A DNA stretch of 64,000 nucleotides from Aselliscus stoliczkanus (Eukaryota > Chordata > Mammalia > Chiroptera > Hipposideridae), in contig CM066732.1 in assembly GCA_033961575.1 (NCBI GenBank), positions 73,632,687 to 73,696,686 of the forward strand, written 5' to 3'. The notes under the pieces are model-generated. The model was not told where the DNA came from. It did no database searches and saw only the letters and a program-made list of their open reading frames with translations. This document shows positions 46,913 to 58,449 of this stretch, one piece after another (position 1 is the first letter of the stretch; each line of letters starts with the position of its first letter). The position numbers and the translations under genes were made by a program.

Positions 46913-47142
46913 TCTGATTTGGAAGAAAAAAAAGCACAGCCACTTTGGAAGACAGGTTGGAAATTTCTTACAAAACTAAACATATTTCTTACATACAATC
47001 CAGCAACTGCAGTCCTTGGTAGTTACTCAGATGAATTGAAAAACTTATCCCATACAAAAACCTGCATATAGATGTTTATAGCAACTTTATTCATAATTGC
47101 CAGAACAATCACAGTGTCATTCAGTTGATCAGAGGAATAATA

Positions 47143-47551
47143 GGATTGGCCGAGTGGTGCATTGGTTAAGAGTTGGCTTGGGATGCCAGCTCTGAGCAGC
47201 AGGGCCCTGGTTCAGATTCCCCGAGGGCCAATGATGCTGTTTCCTCTACAACTACGATGAACAACAGCTCGACCTCGGGCTGGGCTGCCATGAGTGGCCA
47301 GAGATGGCTTAGGCTGCAGTAGGGCTGGCTGGCAGCTGGCATGCGCTTTCATGAGCTGCCATGAGCCGCCGCCATTACTGCCTCATCCGGGAAGAGTGCA
47401 ATGATGATACCAACATGGGCTAGTGAAGCAACGTCCTCCGCAACTAGACTGAAGAACAAAAAGACAGCAACTTGTCTGTTCCCTTTCCCCGATTCCCCAA
47501 AGTTGTTCCCCTCTCCCAGTTCCCCCCAAAAATCTTAAATAAAAAAAAAAA
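47143..47551 (+). mobile_element. Long composite tRNA SINE in L1
   Basis: Head ggattggccgagtggtgcat, CCGGGAAGAGTGCAATGATG, ACCAACATGGGCTAGTGAAG, and a tail in which AATAAA is mutated (CCCCCCAAAAATCTTAAAT). The host L1 word split is agaggaataat|aaactgtgg. Confidence 0.9.
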
Positions 47552-47644
47552 GGAAAAATAAACTGTGGTATATCCCGATGATGGAATATTCAACACTAAA
47601 AAGAAACAACCTATGAAGTCATCAAAACATATGGAAGTACTTTA

Positions 47645-47731
47645 TTTTTCATTTATTTTTTTGAGAGCAGTGTCACCGGGGCCACTAGTGTCCTAAGCCA
47701 GAGCTTAACCTATGCGTCACTCAGCTGGCCC
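47645..47731 (-). mobile_element. Short tRNA SINE, antisense
   Basis: Complement of the short SINE (gagagcagtgtcaccggggc through cactcagctggccc) with an internal deletion. The duplication catatggaagtacttta / tatatggaggtacttta flanks it (47628-47644, 47732-47748). Confidence 0.92.
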
Positions 47732-47892
47732 TATATGGAGGTACTTTAAATGCACATTCCTAAGTCAAAGAAACCAATGAAAAGGTTATGTACTATATAA
47801 TTCCAACTATATGACATCTTGGAAAAGGCAAACTATGGAGACAGTAAAAAGACTAATGGAAGGTAGATACTGGGCGGAGAAAAGAATGAATA

Positions 47893-48456
47893 TGAGGTTG
47901 GACAATTAAGTTGTGAACTTGTTGCAACGATGTTGCTTAACCTTTTTTGATATCAGAGGGATATTCATTATTAATTTGTACCAACTAGACAAACAGTTCA
48001 CCAAGTTTACTATTTGGAAGTGCTGAAAAAGCTGAGTGAAAAAGTTAGACGGCCTGAGCTTTTCACCAACAATCCATGGCTCTTGCATCACGACAATGCA
48101 CCACCTCACACGGCACTGTCTGTGAGGGAGTTTTTAGCCAGTAAGCAAATAACTGTATTGGAACACTCTCCCTACTCACCTGATCTGGCCCCCAATGACT
48201 TCTTTCTTCACCTGAAGATAAAGGAAATATTGAAAGGAAGACATTTTGATGTCATTCAGGACATCAAGGGTGATATGACCACAGCTCTGATGGCCATTCC
48301 AGAAAGAGTTCCAAAATTGCTTTGAAGGGTGAACTGGGCACTGGAGTTGGTGCATAGCTTCCCAAGGCAGTACTTTGAAGGTGACTATAGTGAAATTCAG
48401 CAATGAGATATGTAGCACTGTTTCGGATGAGTTCGTGAACCAATTCTCAGGCCTCA
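47893..48456 (+). mobile_element. 564-bp internally deleted mariner
   Basis: Termini TGAGGTTGGACAATTAAG and the inverted GAACCAATTCTCAGGCCTCA are flanked by TA at 47891-47892 and 48457-48458. The left terminus passes directly into the C-terminal half of the transposase. It shares order and deletion point with the minus-strand copy at 13506-14535. Confidence 0.95.
48014..48325 (+). pseudogene. Mariner transposase C-terminal half
   Basis: A 103-residue open frame. HHDNAPPHTAL holds the second catalytic Asp and YSPDLAPNDFF the third, with the roughly 34-residue spacing of mariner D,D34D transposases; KIKEILKGRHFD follows. The family protein is about 340-350 residues, so the N-terminal DNA-binding region and first Asp are missing. 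The start used is only the first Met of the open frame. No transposition activity is expected. Confidence 0.9.
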
Positions 48457-48502
48457 TATATGTGAAATTTCATGTAAAGTCTAATGTGTGCATGTTCATG
48501 GC

Positions 48503-48736
48503 CAGGGGTTGGCAAACTGAGGCTCGCGAGCCTCATGCGGCTCTTTGGGTACGTACATGTGGCTCTGCAATAAAATTGAAAATGAAAATAAAACTATCAT
48601 AGTTTCATTTATAAAAATTGTAAAGGATATTATTCACATAATGGTGATGTCATTTGTTTTATGGCTCTCGAATAATTTTTAAATTATTGTGAGGGACAGG
48701 ATTGGCTCTTCTGTCTCTAAAGTTTGCTGACCCCTG
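48503..48736. mobile_element. 234-bp nonautonomous hAT element
   Basis: Inverted termini CAGGGGTTGGCAAACT and AGTTTGCTGACCCCTG. The 8-bp duplications ttcatggc (48495-48502) and ttcatgac (48737-48744) match at 7 of 8. Eight-bp duplications and CAGNGG-type ends define hAT transposons. No frame for transposase, so it depended on another element. Confidence 0.93.
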
Positions 48737-48832
48737 TTCATGACTAATCTAAATTTATTTTTAAAACACGTTATTCTTCAAGAAACCAATTTAACTTAAG
48801 TGAATAAAACTTATTTTAAATTTCAAAATAAG

Positions 48833-48834
48833 AT

Positions 48835-48881
<47 letters not shown>
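48833..48881. repeat. (ATTT)n microsatellite
   Basis: About twelve TTTA units without interruption. Confidence 0.97.
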
Positions 48882-48883
<2 letters not shown>

Positions 48884-49421
48884 GTAACTCTCAGGATATA
48901 GACTAGCATCAGTATAAATTTAGCCTTTCATCCTGTATATACCACTGTGTTTTATTTGTTACTTGGGAATACTGCAAAAATTATAAAATTAGTAAAACAC
49001 TGTCATTCTAGCAAATTTAGCCAGTATAATCCCATGATGTTTCAGGAATAATGTATAAATAATCACTACAAATCCAATTTTATGCTCTACCATCAAAAAG
49101 TAATTTAGAAAGAACTTTCTGGATATTAGAATACCCAAACATTGTTATTCAAATAGCACAAGATTGTTAAAAAAGTATTTCCTTGTGTGATAATTAGGTA
49201 TTTTCCGTAATTATCAAAGTTCTACGTAATACATGACCATTAACTTAAAAATTTCCCAAACATATCTCTAGGGCTTTCCTTTAGGAATTTCAGTATAACA
49301 TGATAAAATAAAATATGAATATTTATGTCTCATCCAAGTTTATCTTCATTAAGTTATAGAAATAATAATTATTTATGATAAAATACTAGAAATATTTTTT
49401 GACAGACCAAAAGCTCCTACA
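48882..49421. other. Unassigned AT-rich intronic sequence
   Basis: No recognised element or gene. Confidence 0.4.
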
Positions 49422-49431
49422 GAAAGTGATT

Positions 49432-49557
49432 GTTTTTTTTTGTTTTTTTTTGTTTTCTTTTTTGAGGGCAGTATCACTGGCCCTCACATGTGGGGCCCGA
49501 ACTGGGACCGCTGGCTTCCCAAGCCAGCGCCTAACCACCCTGCCACTCGGCCGGCCC
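49432..49557 (-). mobile_element. Short tRNA SINE, antisense
   Basis: Tail as T-runs with G interruptions, gagggcagtatcactggccc, gaccgctggcttcccaagcc and the head complement ccactcggccggccc. Perfect 10-bp duplication gaaagtgatt (49422-49431, 49558-49567). Confidence 0.95.
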
Positions 49558-49567
49558 GAAAGTGATT

Positions 49568-51826
49568 CTTTTTAAAAAGGCTTCCTAAGCCCTCATTTAT
49601 ATACCAACTAAATATTAAGTCAGTAGTAAACAAAACAAATGATACTTGTAAATGGATTATAAATGAAGAGTATTAGTACTTACAAAGGAGATGAACAGCT
49701 GATTCATCAATCAGAGCTTGCTAATAAACTTATTATTCATCATTTATATCACAACTTGAAGATATAGAGTGCAATAATAAAAGCACTATATAAAGAACAA
49801 AATCCCTAAGAGCGAAGAAGTTTTTTAAAAATTATTCAGAATACAGCTGATGTATTATAAATGACCTAATTTTCATAATAAAGTTAAGGTTTCACTTGAG
49901 GAAATATAGCATAAATAACTGAAATATTACTTATAGCCAGTGTTTTGGAAGACAGACATTTTAAAAAGAACTAAAATGAACACAGGAGCCTTATGAAAAT
50001 TAAATTGATCAGCGAGTTTAAAAAAATTAATTCTTCCTCCCATCCTTAGTCTACAAAACATTTAAGTTGGCTTGGTTAATGGATGAAGTGATGAAGGATT
50101 AGAAGACAACAGAAAAATCTGAGATTTTGCAGAAAAAGATGAGCAACTAGAAAAAATTTTAACGTAGTATATTTGTGAGGAGTAAAAATGTAATTTTGTT
50201 TATATATTACTTTAAATTATATGGTCCTCAGTTTACAGAGATTTCTATTTTATCGGGTTTGGGTTTTCTTGTGAACTTCCAGGTTTCTTTCAGTCTACAT
50301 TTTGCCTTCTAATTTTAATAACCTGTTCAAAATGTGCATCTATTTCTCTCTATAAATAGCAGCTGCCATTTAATTCAATTTAACATAAATACATAACCTA
50401 AAATGCCAGAATAAAGACTATGCAATTATTATGTACTTAGCAAACTAGATTTTTCATTTTAAGTTCTGTTTTAAATGGAAATAGCCATATCACACAGAGG
50501 TATGAGATCTGTCCCCTAAAGCTGATAATAAATTAGCACACAATAATGGAAGCTGCCTTTAAAACAATGTTCCTTTCGATTTGCAAGTACATAGTAAAAA
50601 ATTATTATACTGAATTTGATTCATACAAGAGAAAATTCCTTGGGGTAATTAATCAATAACCACAGCAATCTACAAGTGTTTTCTTTCTCAATTTTGTTCT
50701 GGTCTATCTAGAAATTTGAGAGAACAAAAAAGTAAGTACATTAAACAGTAAGTTATTATAAGCCTATCACTGACTGAGAATTTCAAAATGAAGCTAAATA
50801 CATTTTGTAGAAAAATCATGCTTTTTGGATAGATTAAAAGCATTCCACATCAAAATGCCAACATTTTCTCAAATCTGATAGAGGAATCTGGCTTAGTGAG
50901 TTACACTGCCAATGCCATAATATTCTTTTGTAATGTGTAGCAAAAAATGAATTCAAGACAACAAAGTATTATACAATTCTCTAGATAGCACATCTTTTTT
51001 TACTGCATAATATCAACAATGATGGATTTTTTTTCCGTTTCTCATGGATATGTTTCTGTTTTTAATTTTAACCTGTCAATAAGAATATAAGCACCTTGAG
51101 GGCTCAAGTGACCACTACTGGGTCACAAGCAGTGTGCTAAGAACTGGGGCAAAGACAAAAATGGAGAATGGGAAGTCATAAGCATCTTAAGAAAAAAAAA
51201 ATATATTAGGAGAATCAAAATAATGTCCTTTTTCACGATTACTGGATCTATATAACAATGAAACAGAATTCCTTGTCATGAAATGTACACAATGGACACG
51301 TCACTTGTTTCAAATTCTAGTAGAATACATTTTTTTTCTTTCTTTTCGGTAATAAGTAACCTTGCAAGCACTCTTTCAATTCCCAAACATATTCACATGC
51401 CCTTCAAGGAGTGTCAGGTTCTGTGGGTTACTAATCTTACAAGTCATTTAAGAAATTAGTGTAATAAATATTGATGGACAGAAGAGGTTCATGATCTAAT
51501 TGTTTTTTCTCCTTTACTGTGGCCACTTTTTACAAACTACAAAAGCTAACAAGACATAAATATCAGACATAGAAGGAACATGTACTAAAAGTTATTAAGA
51601 AGACCATAACTCAAAATTCAGAAAATATGTTGTTTTCATGTACACACACACGAGATAAAATAATGCCATAGCAGAAGGGTGCTGTATCTGTGTTTAAAGA
51701 AGGGGTTGTTGGCAAACAGCACAGCTCACTGCTGCTGAAATGTACACAACTGATATATGCGGCACAGAAAGCTGGCACCAAGGGCTTACAGCCTTAATTT
51801 GCCTGCAAGAAGGAACAGAGATTTAC
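49568..51826. other. Repeat-poor intron 3' of the exon
   Basis: About 2.3 kb of AT-rich sequence with no recognised repeat, downstream of the exon on the transcribed (minus) strand. Nothing coding seen. Confidence 0.45.
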
Positions 51827-51934
51827 CTTCAGAGCACGTTCCTGATTGTTTTCAGCAGTCAGATGTCTCGTGTTGTTTGCTGAAGTCTGGTTCTGCTCTT
51901 TCAAATGACGAAGCTGCTGCTCCAGCCGCTTGCA
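51827..51934 (-). CDS. MIPOL1: MIPOL1 internal coding exon (coiled coil)
   Basis: A 108-bp exon on the minus strand, 36 codons, phase 0 at both ends. Upstream on the minus strand is a pyrimidine-rich acceptor ending cccctgtggcag (complement of 51935-51946). Downstream the donor reads CTGAAG|gtaaat (complement of 51821-51832). The peptide starts CKRLEQQLRHLKEQNQTSA and ends HLTAENNQERALK: charged, Leu-heptad-like, no Pro or Gly, as expected for coiled coil. I recognise this stretch as the C-terminal half of MIPOL1 (mirror-image polydactyly 1), a coiled-coil protein of about 440 residues whose biochemical role is poorly defined. The start and rest of the gene lie outside the window; open sequence beyond both splice sites is intronic. 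Assignment is by memory of the family, exon structure is seen directly. Confidence 0.88.
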
Positions 51935-54482
51935 CTGCCACAGGGGAAGAATCCCATTAAGGAAAGGAGTGCTAGCATTTTTCTCAGCAAGCCACATGAA
52001 TTAATGTAAATAATACCATTGTACTCTCTAAAAGACAAGGTATCTTTTGCAACGAGAATAGTTAAGTTAAAGATAATGTTGAATATAAACAAGGGATGTT
52101 TATAGTACTCTGGCTATTCAGTTGCAATTTTCAGTTGGTCTTTTATGAATCTAAATATTACCATATAAATTAGAAAATACTACTTTTAAAATAAAATTAA
52201 GATCAAACTACATTTAAAATTCTTTTCTTCATTAATCACATGGTTTTTATTACATAGCTGTTGGCTGAATATATGCATGCTTCTAAAAATCACACTGGAT
52301 TCTAAATGAACTACAACATATTCTGTTTTGAATTTTTATTAACTTTTTAAAGATTAAAATTATCATAAAAAGATATATTATTTTTCAGATTTTTAGACAT
52401 ATCTAAAGAAACAATTGTGTAGGGAAAAAAGTAACAATACAGAGTGCTTTAAGAACTGGTAACAACTAAATAAACAAGTGTTTTTAATTTCTATTTGGAC
52501 TAAACTTCATTTTTAAATAAAACAAGTGATAACAAACATATGAAATGACATTCTGACCTATTGGGAATTTTAGAAAGTAAAAAGAAATTATAAGTAAAAG
52601 CATGAATGGGCTAATATAAGTATCTATGTTAAAAAAAACCCCACTGAAATATGCCATTTGCATAGAATATCTTAATATGAATATATCAAACATTTTATAC
52701 AATAATTGTACAGGATATAAACTGATATGCTGCAGATCCAGACCATATGAACATACATGGGGGACTGGCTAAAAGAATAAAGTACTAATCCCATCTTTCA
52801 GGAAAAAGTTAAAAATCGCTCCTTAATTATCTATTTTTAAATTATTATATTTAAGTAGCAACAATAAGTAAGTATGAATATAGATTCAAGATCAGGACCA
52901 AGAAAGTTACTTCTAGACTATTTGACAAATGGCTAGTTGTCATAATGAATTAAAAATCATTATTATGCTATAATCACAATGCAGTCGTAATTCAAATTGG
53001 CATTTCTTACTACTCCAACACTGATTCTTTCTGTCTGCAACCTCTGCAATATTCTGCAGTCTGTATCATTATTTCTGAATCTTGAGTAATACAAACCCCT
53101 TTCAAAACAACTTGATACTGACTTAAATTATACAATGATGTTTATATACAAATACATAATTGGGTGTACATACCTCAGTGTATATAATACAATTATGAAA
53201 CCAAAACACATTTATAAACTAAATGATTAGAAAATCAAAACTTTTAAAATTAATATTAACTGAAGTCTTAATAAACTAAGTTCTGCAAATATAATACATA
53301 GTGGCTGGTACTTTCACACTGCCATGTCTATTTCACCATGTGTTATGATGTGACAACTTAATTCACCTATCACATTTTTAAAAATTACATGAGTGAAATC
53401 TTTGTCATATGGCATCATTTGGGTTTTATTTGGAGAGGGCACATGATTTAAACATTAAATTTTGTATCTATCCCTTTTTAGCTTGTAACAATTAAAATAT
53501 TCAGTCACAATGCAATCAAAATACAAAATGTGTGCGGTGAAGACACAAATCATGACACATGAAAATGAATTAAGACATAGCAATAAGCATTACAATTTAG
53601 TTGAAATATACTCTACCAAAGTTATCCTCTACATTTTCAATTAATACAAGTACATAATTATTATGCATTAAGTATTAAAATGGAATGACTAAATATGAAC
53701 GACGAGGTTACAACGGTCGGGTAATTTTGGCTATGGGGGTAAAGAATGTTTCATGAAGCAGATTATGCCCAAGTTGAGCTGATTTGGGGTACATGACTTT
53801 ATAAGCTGAAAGAGGAGAAAGAGGAAGGATACACGAGAAAAGGAATGAAGGCGGGAACATCATAGGAAACATCTGGATCAAGTGAGAAAACATGGTCATG
53901 AGTTGTTTGATCACCTATTGTTTGTACTCCCAGTGCATTAGAAATGACCCAAGGATAGAGACTTCTTTCCTATCTACAAGATGCACAAAAAAGAATTCAC
54001 TCACTCTAGGTCAAGAAATAAATGTTTATTTTCATTTCTTCATAGGTTTAAATTTAACATTGACCTAGGAATCAAACTGTGGTGAGCCAATGCTAACTTT
54101 CAACTGAATAAAAACACACATAAATGCTCTTGTCAAATACACTTTTGGATTTCTATTTAACTATATTTAAGATTTCTTTAAATTTATTCAATTCTATGTT
54201 GTTTCTTCAGTTCATGTTCTTTCATTCTTTCTCAAAGGATGGAGAGGGCACTCCCAGGCCAATTTTCAAATGAAATACTGTAACCACAGAGATCAGTAGA
54301 GCTTAAGAACAGTAAAGCTATTTTTGCACACTGAGGGCATTTATCCACATTACATACCCAGGCTCAGTTTCCATGGCCATACAGTATAGGATAGTAGGTA
54401 AGGCCCAGGAACCACTCAAAGTGGCGTGTCCCAAAGGGCTATATTTTCAGGTGTTTAACAATACCCCCTACTATAATGAAGG
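51935..54482. other. Repeat-poor intron 5' of the exon
   Basis: About 2.5 kb upstream of the exon on the transcribed strand. AT-rich with no recognised repeat. A minus-strand frame at 53708-53914 has no splice sites or known features. Confidence 0.45.
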
Positions 54483-54497
54483 AAAAGAAATAAGACA

Positions 54498-54602
54498 GGG
54501 CCTGCCGAGTGGCGTGGTGGTTGAGAGCTGGCTTGGGATGCCAGCAGCCCCAGTTCAGATCCCACATGTGGGGGCCAGTGACACTGCCCTCTAAAAAAAA
54601 AG
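54498..54602 (+). mobile_element. Short tRNA SINE
   Basis: GGGCCTGCCGAGTGGCGTGG head, GGTTGAGAGCTGG, CACTGCCCTCT, poly-A. 15-bp duplication aaaagaaataagaca / aaaagaaacaagaca. Confidence 0.95.
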
Positions 54603-54781
54603 AAAAGAAACAAGACAAATGCTAGAGAAGACATTTGTCCCTAAATCAAATAATATATGGTTTTAGACAGTTACATTTTGAACGGACACAACTAACATAT
54701 AGTATCTTCCCTGTTCATATTCTGCCAAATATTAATGTTTTTAAGAGTTCCAATGCATGAATTTGACCTAGTAATTTTCTT

Positions 54782-55212
54782 TTTTTTTTTTTTTTTTAAA
54801 GATTTTATTGGGGAATTGGGGGAGGGGAACAACGTTGGGGAAGCATGGAAGGCGAACAGACAAGTTGCTGTCCTTTTGTTCTTCAGTCTAGTTGTGGAGG
54901 ACGTTGCTTCACTTTACAATGTTGGTATCATCGTTGTGCTCTTCCCATATGAGGCAGATCGGTCGCCGGCCTCTGGATGGTCACTCACCACGGCTATTGG
55001 CAGCTCATGCCAGCTGCCAGCTGCTCACGGTGGCTGCCGGCCACTCACTGTAGCTTATGGCAGCGCACTGCAGCCATGGCTTGCTCAGCCCAACTCCAGG
55101 TGGAGTTGTTGTTCACCATCTTAGCTGTAGAGGGCAGTGTCACTGGCCCTCACATACAGGATCCGAACTGGGGCCGCTGGTGTCCCAAACCAATGCGCCA
55201 CTTGGCCGGCCC
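54782..55212 (-). mobile_element. Long composite tRNA SINE
   Basis: Antisense: aaagattttattggggaatt, the gttggtatcatcgttgtgct block, GC-rich middle, cctgtatgtga-type end, head complement cacttggccggcccg. The duplication gacctagtaattttct / gacctagcaattttct flanks it (54765 and 55213). The frame of 129 residues across it is a SINE translation. Confidence 0.95.
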
Positions 55213-55229
55213 GACCTAGCAATTTTCTT

Positions 55230-55926
55230 ATATCTTTTATGCTTTAAAAAGTTTTAATACTCAAATTGAACTTAAATGCTATCTCGTATTGTCAGTGATC
55301 TTGAGAACTAGGATTCTTGCCACAAAATATACTGATCAAAGATTAAAAAGTTAAGTAAATTCCCTTTAATTCAGAATTTAAAGTATCAGTATGAAGACTG
55401 AGTGTATGAGTGTGTGTGTGTGTGTATGTGTGTGTGTGTGTATTTTCTAGTTCTGCCAAATGAAAAACGCTAGGAACAATAGGAAATCCAGCAGCAAAGA
55501 ATCCCCCTAACACATGGCACTTGGGGGTTCCAAGTACCATTTCTGACTAAAAATAAAGGACTCCATGGATATATGGCTGACTCCAGATCTGGGACAAGAA
55601 ATGTAATATACTTCAGGAACATCTGTCCTTGGCAGACGTTTTATATTAACGATCAAAACTGAGGAACTATCAAAGAGATTTAGAAAGGACTCAGAAGCCA
55701 ACTTGAAAAGCTCCCCACTAGCCAAAGACAATTTCAACATCAATAAATACAGTCAATAAAAACTGCCAATATATTGGGACACATAGAATATGTTTAAATT
55801 ACTGAGTTTATAATGACAATTAAAAATTTAAAGAATCGTCACTGTTGGGAAATACAATAAGCCAAGAATTTATCCACCCTTTCTTATATTGACTTTAACA
55901 ATAGGTAATCAAAAAACAGATAAGAT
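55230..55926. other. Unassigned sequence with a TG repeat
   Basis: A TG/TATG repeat lies at 55410-55441. The minus-strand frame at 55507-55743 has no recognised domain. An old repeat is possible here but I cannot name one. Confidence 0.35.
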
Positions 55927-56737
55927 TGGCTTTCATCAATAAATCAACAAACAAGTGCCAATGAGGTTGTGGAGAAAAGGGAATCCTGGTGCACTGTTGG
56001 TGGGACTGCAGATTGGTGCAGCCACTATGGAAATCAGTGTGGAGGTATCTCAAAAAACTGGAAATGGAACTACCTTATGACCCAGCAATTCCACTCTTGG
56101 GTATCTATCCAGAGAAACACGAGATGCTAATTAGAAAAAATATATGCACCCCTATGTTCATTGCAGCACTATTTACAATAGCCAAGATTTGGAAACAACC
56201 GAAATGTCCATCAGTAGATGACTGGATTAAGAAACTGTTGTACATTTATACAACGGAGCATTACGCAGCTATAAGGAATGAAGGTGTACCATTTGCGAAG
56301 ATATGGATGGACCCAGAGATTATTATGTTAAGTGAAATAAATCAGTCAGAGAAAGACAAACACCATCTGATTTACTTATATGTGGAATCCAAAAAAATGA
56401 ATGAACGAGCAAAGAAACAGAAATAGTCTCAGAGATACAGAGGAAAAACTGATGGCTGCTAGTTGGGAGGGGGGTGGAATGAGGGAGAAGGGGAAGGGAT
56501 TAGACAGTATAAATAGGTAATTACAATATTGCCACGGGGATATGAAAGACAGTTTGGGGAATATAATTAAAAATGTTTTAAATATTTTGTAGGGTGTCAG
56601 ATGGTCACATGCCTTGTTAGGGAGACCACTTCATGGATGGGGTAGAAACTTGAACACTGCACTGTATACCTGAAGCTGATGTTGTATAATATTGTATGTC
56701 AACTGTAATTGAATATATATATGTATATGTATATGTA

Positions 56738-56774
<37 letters not shown>

Positions 56775-56986
56775 ACAGGATATGGAGTATAGTGTGAGAG
56801 TGGAGTCAATGGAATTGTAATAGATATGTATGATATCGGGGTGGGGGAAGTGGGGCAGCAGATTGGGGGACGGAGGTTGTCACATTGACGGATAAAAAGT
56901 ATAACTATTGCACTGTGTTGTACACCTGAAACTAATTTTTAAAAAATATAAAATAAAAAAATTAAAAATAATAAAAAAAGGAAAAC
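55927..56986 (+). mobile_element. 5'-truncated L1 insertion with target-site duplication
   Basis: Truncated L1 beginning in the ORF2 C-terminus and running through the full 3' UTR to an A-rich tail. aacagataagat (left, to 55926) recurs as aatagataagat after the tail (about 56990-57001). This is the clearest member of the younger L1 group in the window, with an internal (AT)n/(ATGT)n tract at 56712-56770. Confidence 0.92.
55989..56426 (+). pseudogene. L1 ORF2 C-terminal peptide, 145 residues
   Basis: Open from [20 protein letters not shown] through DPAIPLLGIYP and VDDWIKKLLYIYTTEHYAAI to the natural end region YVESKKMNERAKK. The Cys/His/Trp-rich start is the conserved C-terminal zinc-knuckle-like part of ORF2p. 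The 5' truncation removes EN and RT; it stays open because it is fairly young. No independent function is expected. Confidence 0.88.
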
Positions 56987-57001
56987 AAAAATAGATAAGA
57001 T

Positions 57002-57379
57002 GACGACTACAGAAGCATTCAAGCTAATAAAGAAAACGGGAATGTTAGAACATCACAATATTGAAATCATGAATATACTAAGAGACCTAGACACTGAGAT
57101 CTGCTAATAACATAGTCCATTCACAGCCCAACACGTGTTGCCAGATGAAACAACACAAAACCACTTGTCAAGCAGTCTTGCTAATAAAAACAAATCTAAA
57201 TCTCATCAAACTTCTAGATTAAGTTGCCATACATATAAGAGAGGAACATATTCAATGACACTACAGAGATGCAAAGAATAAATTGGGAAACTCGTAAAGA
57301 AAATTGACTCAGTCTGTTTAAAAAATAAATTCCAAAAGAAAAAAGAGATAGAAGGCGGATCTACAAAATGTTAAGAGTC
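57002..57379. other. Unassigned sequence, continuation of the L1 target
   Basis: Continues the 55230-55926 segment across the L1 insertion. No recognised gene. Confidence 0.35.
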
Positions 57380-57620
57380 AATTTGGTGGTGAGCGCACAA
57401 CGTGATATACAGATCATGTATTACAGAACTGCACACTTGAGGGCTGGCCAAATGGCACGGTGGTTAATAAGAGCTGGCTTGGGACGTCAGCGGCCCCGGT
57501 TTGGGTCCCACATATGACAGCTAGTGACACTGCCCTCAAAAAAAAAAAATTTGCACACTTGAAACCTATGTAATTTTACTAACCACCATCACCCAATAAA
57601 TTTAATTAAAAAATATTGAA
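57380..57620 (+). mobile_element. L1 3' UTR tail split by a SINE
   Basis: gagcgcacaacgtgatatac and atcatgtattacagaactgc lead to the SINE; aacctatgtaattttactaa, cacccaataaatttaattaa follow. The same tail type ends the L1 at 45262-46155. Confidence 0.8.
57441..57552 (+). mobile_element. Short tRNA SINE in an L1 tail
   Basis: GGCTGGCCAAATGGCACGG head with a 3-base insertion (TAATAAGAG) in the A-box region, GGTTTGGGTCCC, poly-A. Perfect duplication gcacacttga (57431-57440, 57553-57562). Confidence 0.95.
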
Positions 57621-58275
57621 TGTCAGTGAAGTTGAAAAATAAATAAAACATCACAAAGCTAAAAAAAAAGTCAATTCAATCATTTGCAATGTGTGATTCT
57701 TATTTAGATACAGATTCAAAACAAAGAGGAAAAGGTTATAATGTTTAAGCTTATTTAAATTTGCACACCAATTAGGTGTTTCACAAAGTTAAAGAATTAC
57801 TGTTGGTATTTTGGGGTGATAATAGTATTGCGGTTCTGGTTTAAACAATAGTCATTATCTTTTAAAAATACACAAAAGTTATGTTATATTGAAAGGATAT
57901 TTTGTCTGTGATTTCCTTAAAATAATGAGAAGGAGTGAGTGGGGAAATATAGGTTAAAAGGATGGATAGTTGTCGCAAGGTGAACACATCACAGGTTCAT
58001 AACTCGATGCTCTCAAAACTCATTGATAAAAAAGATTAAATTTGCCTCTTTAAACTAACAAAACTAATTTTACAACATGAGTAAACTTAACATAGAAAAC
58101 ATACAAATCAATAGCAAATTTTTATAAAATGAATTGGCCCATATTTACTACAAAATCTTTTTTCACCAGTAATTTCCTCTTACTCAAGAATTCTGAATTA
58201 TCAAGCTGCAATACATTATGATTCTGTTTTATGTTTACTTTCTGAAAGAAAGTAAAGTTTTTAATTTACTTTAAA
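57621..58275. other. Unassigned AT-rich intronic sequence
   Basis: No gene or element termini recognised. Confidence 0.4.
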
Positions 58276-58290
58276 AAATTTAGTTTTTTA

Positions 58291-58402
58291 GGGCTGGCTG
58301 AGTGGTGCAGTGGTTAGGCGCTGGCTTGGGAAGCCAGGGGCCCTGGTTCGGGTCCCACATATGAGGGCCAGTGACACTGCCCTCAAAAAATAAAATAAAA
58401 TA
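58291..58402 (+). mobile_element. Short tRNA SINE
   Basis: GGGCTGGCTGAGTGGTGCAG head, GGTTCGGGTCCC, tail (AAAAT)n. Near-perfect 15-bp duplication aaatttagtttttta (58276-58290, 58403-58417). Confidence 0.96.
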
Positions 58403-58449
58403 AAATTTAGTTTTTTAACAAAAAGTTCTCTAATATTGGCTAAGTTGTT

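Larger units (their letters stand above)
46923..47890 (+). mobile_element. Old L1 3' region with two SINE insertions
   Basis: ORF2 C-terminal landmarks (cacagccactttggaagaca, gcaactttattcataattgc), then after a SINE aactgtggtatatcccgatg, and after a second SINE gtactatataattccaacta. It ends at the mariner. Confidence 0.75.

Noticed and set aside
48014..48325. Domesticated mariner gene
   Set aside because: The open frame covers only the C-terminal half, lies between intact mariner termini, and has the same deletion as a second copy. It is a nonautonomous element, with no sign of a host exon fused to it.
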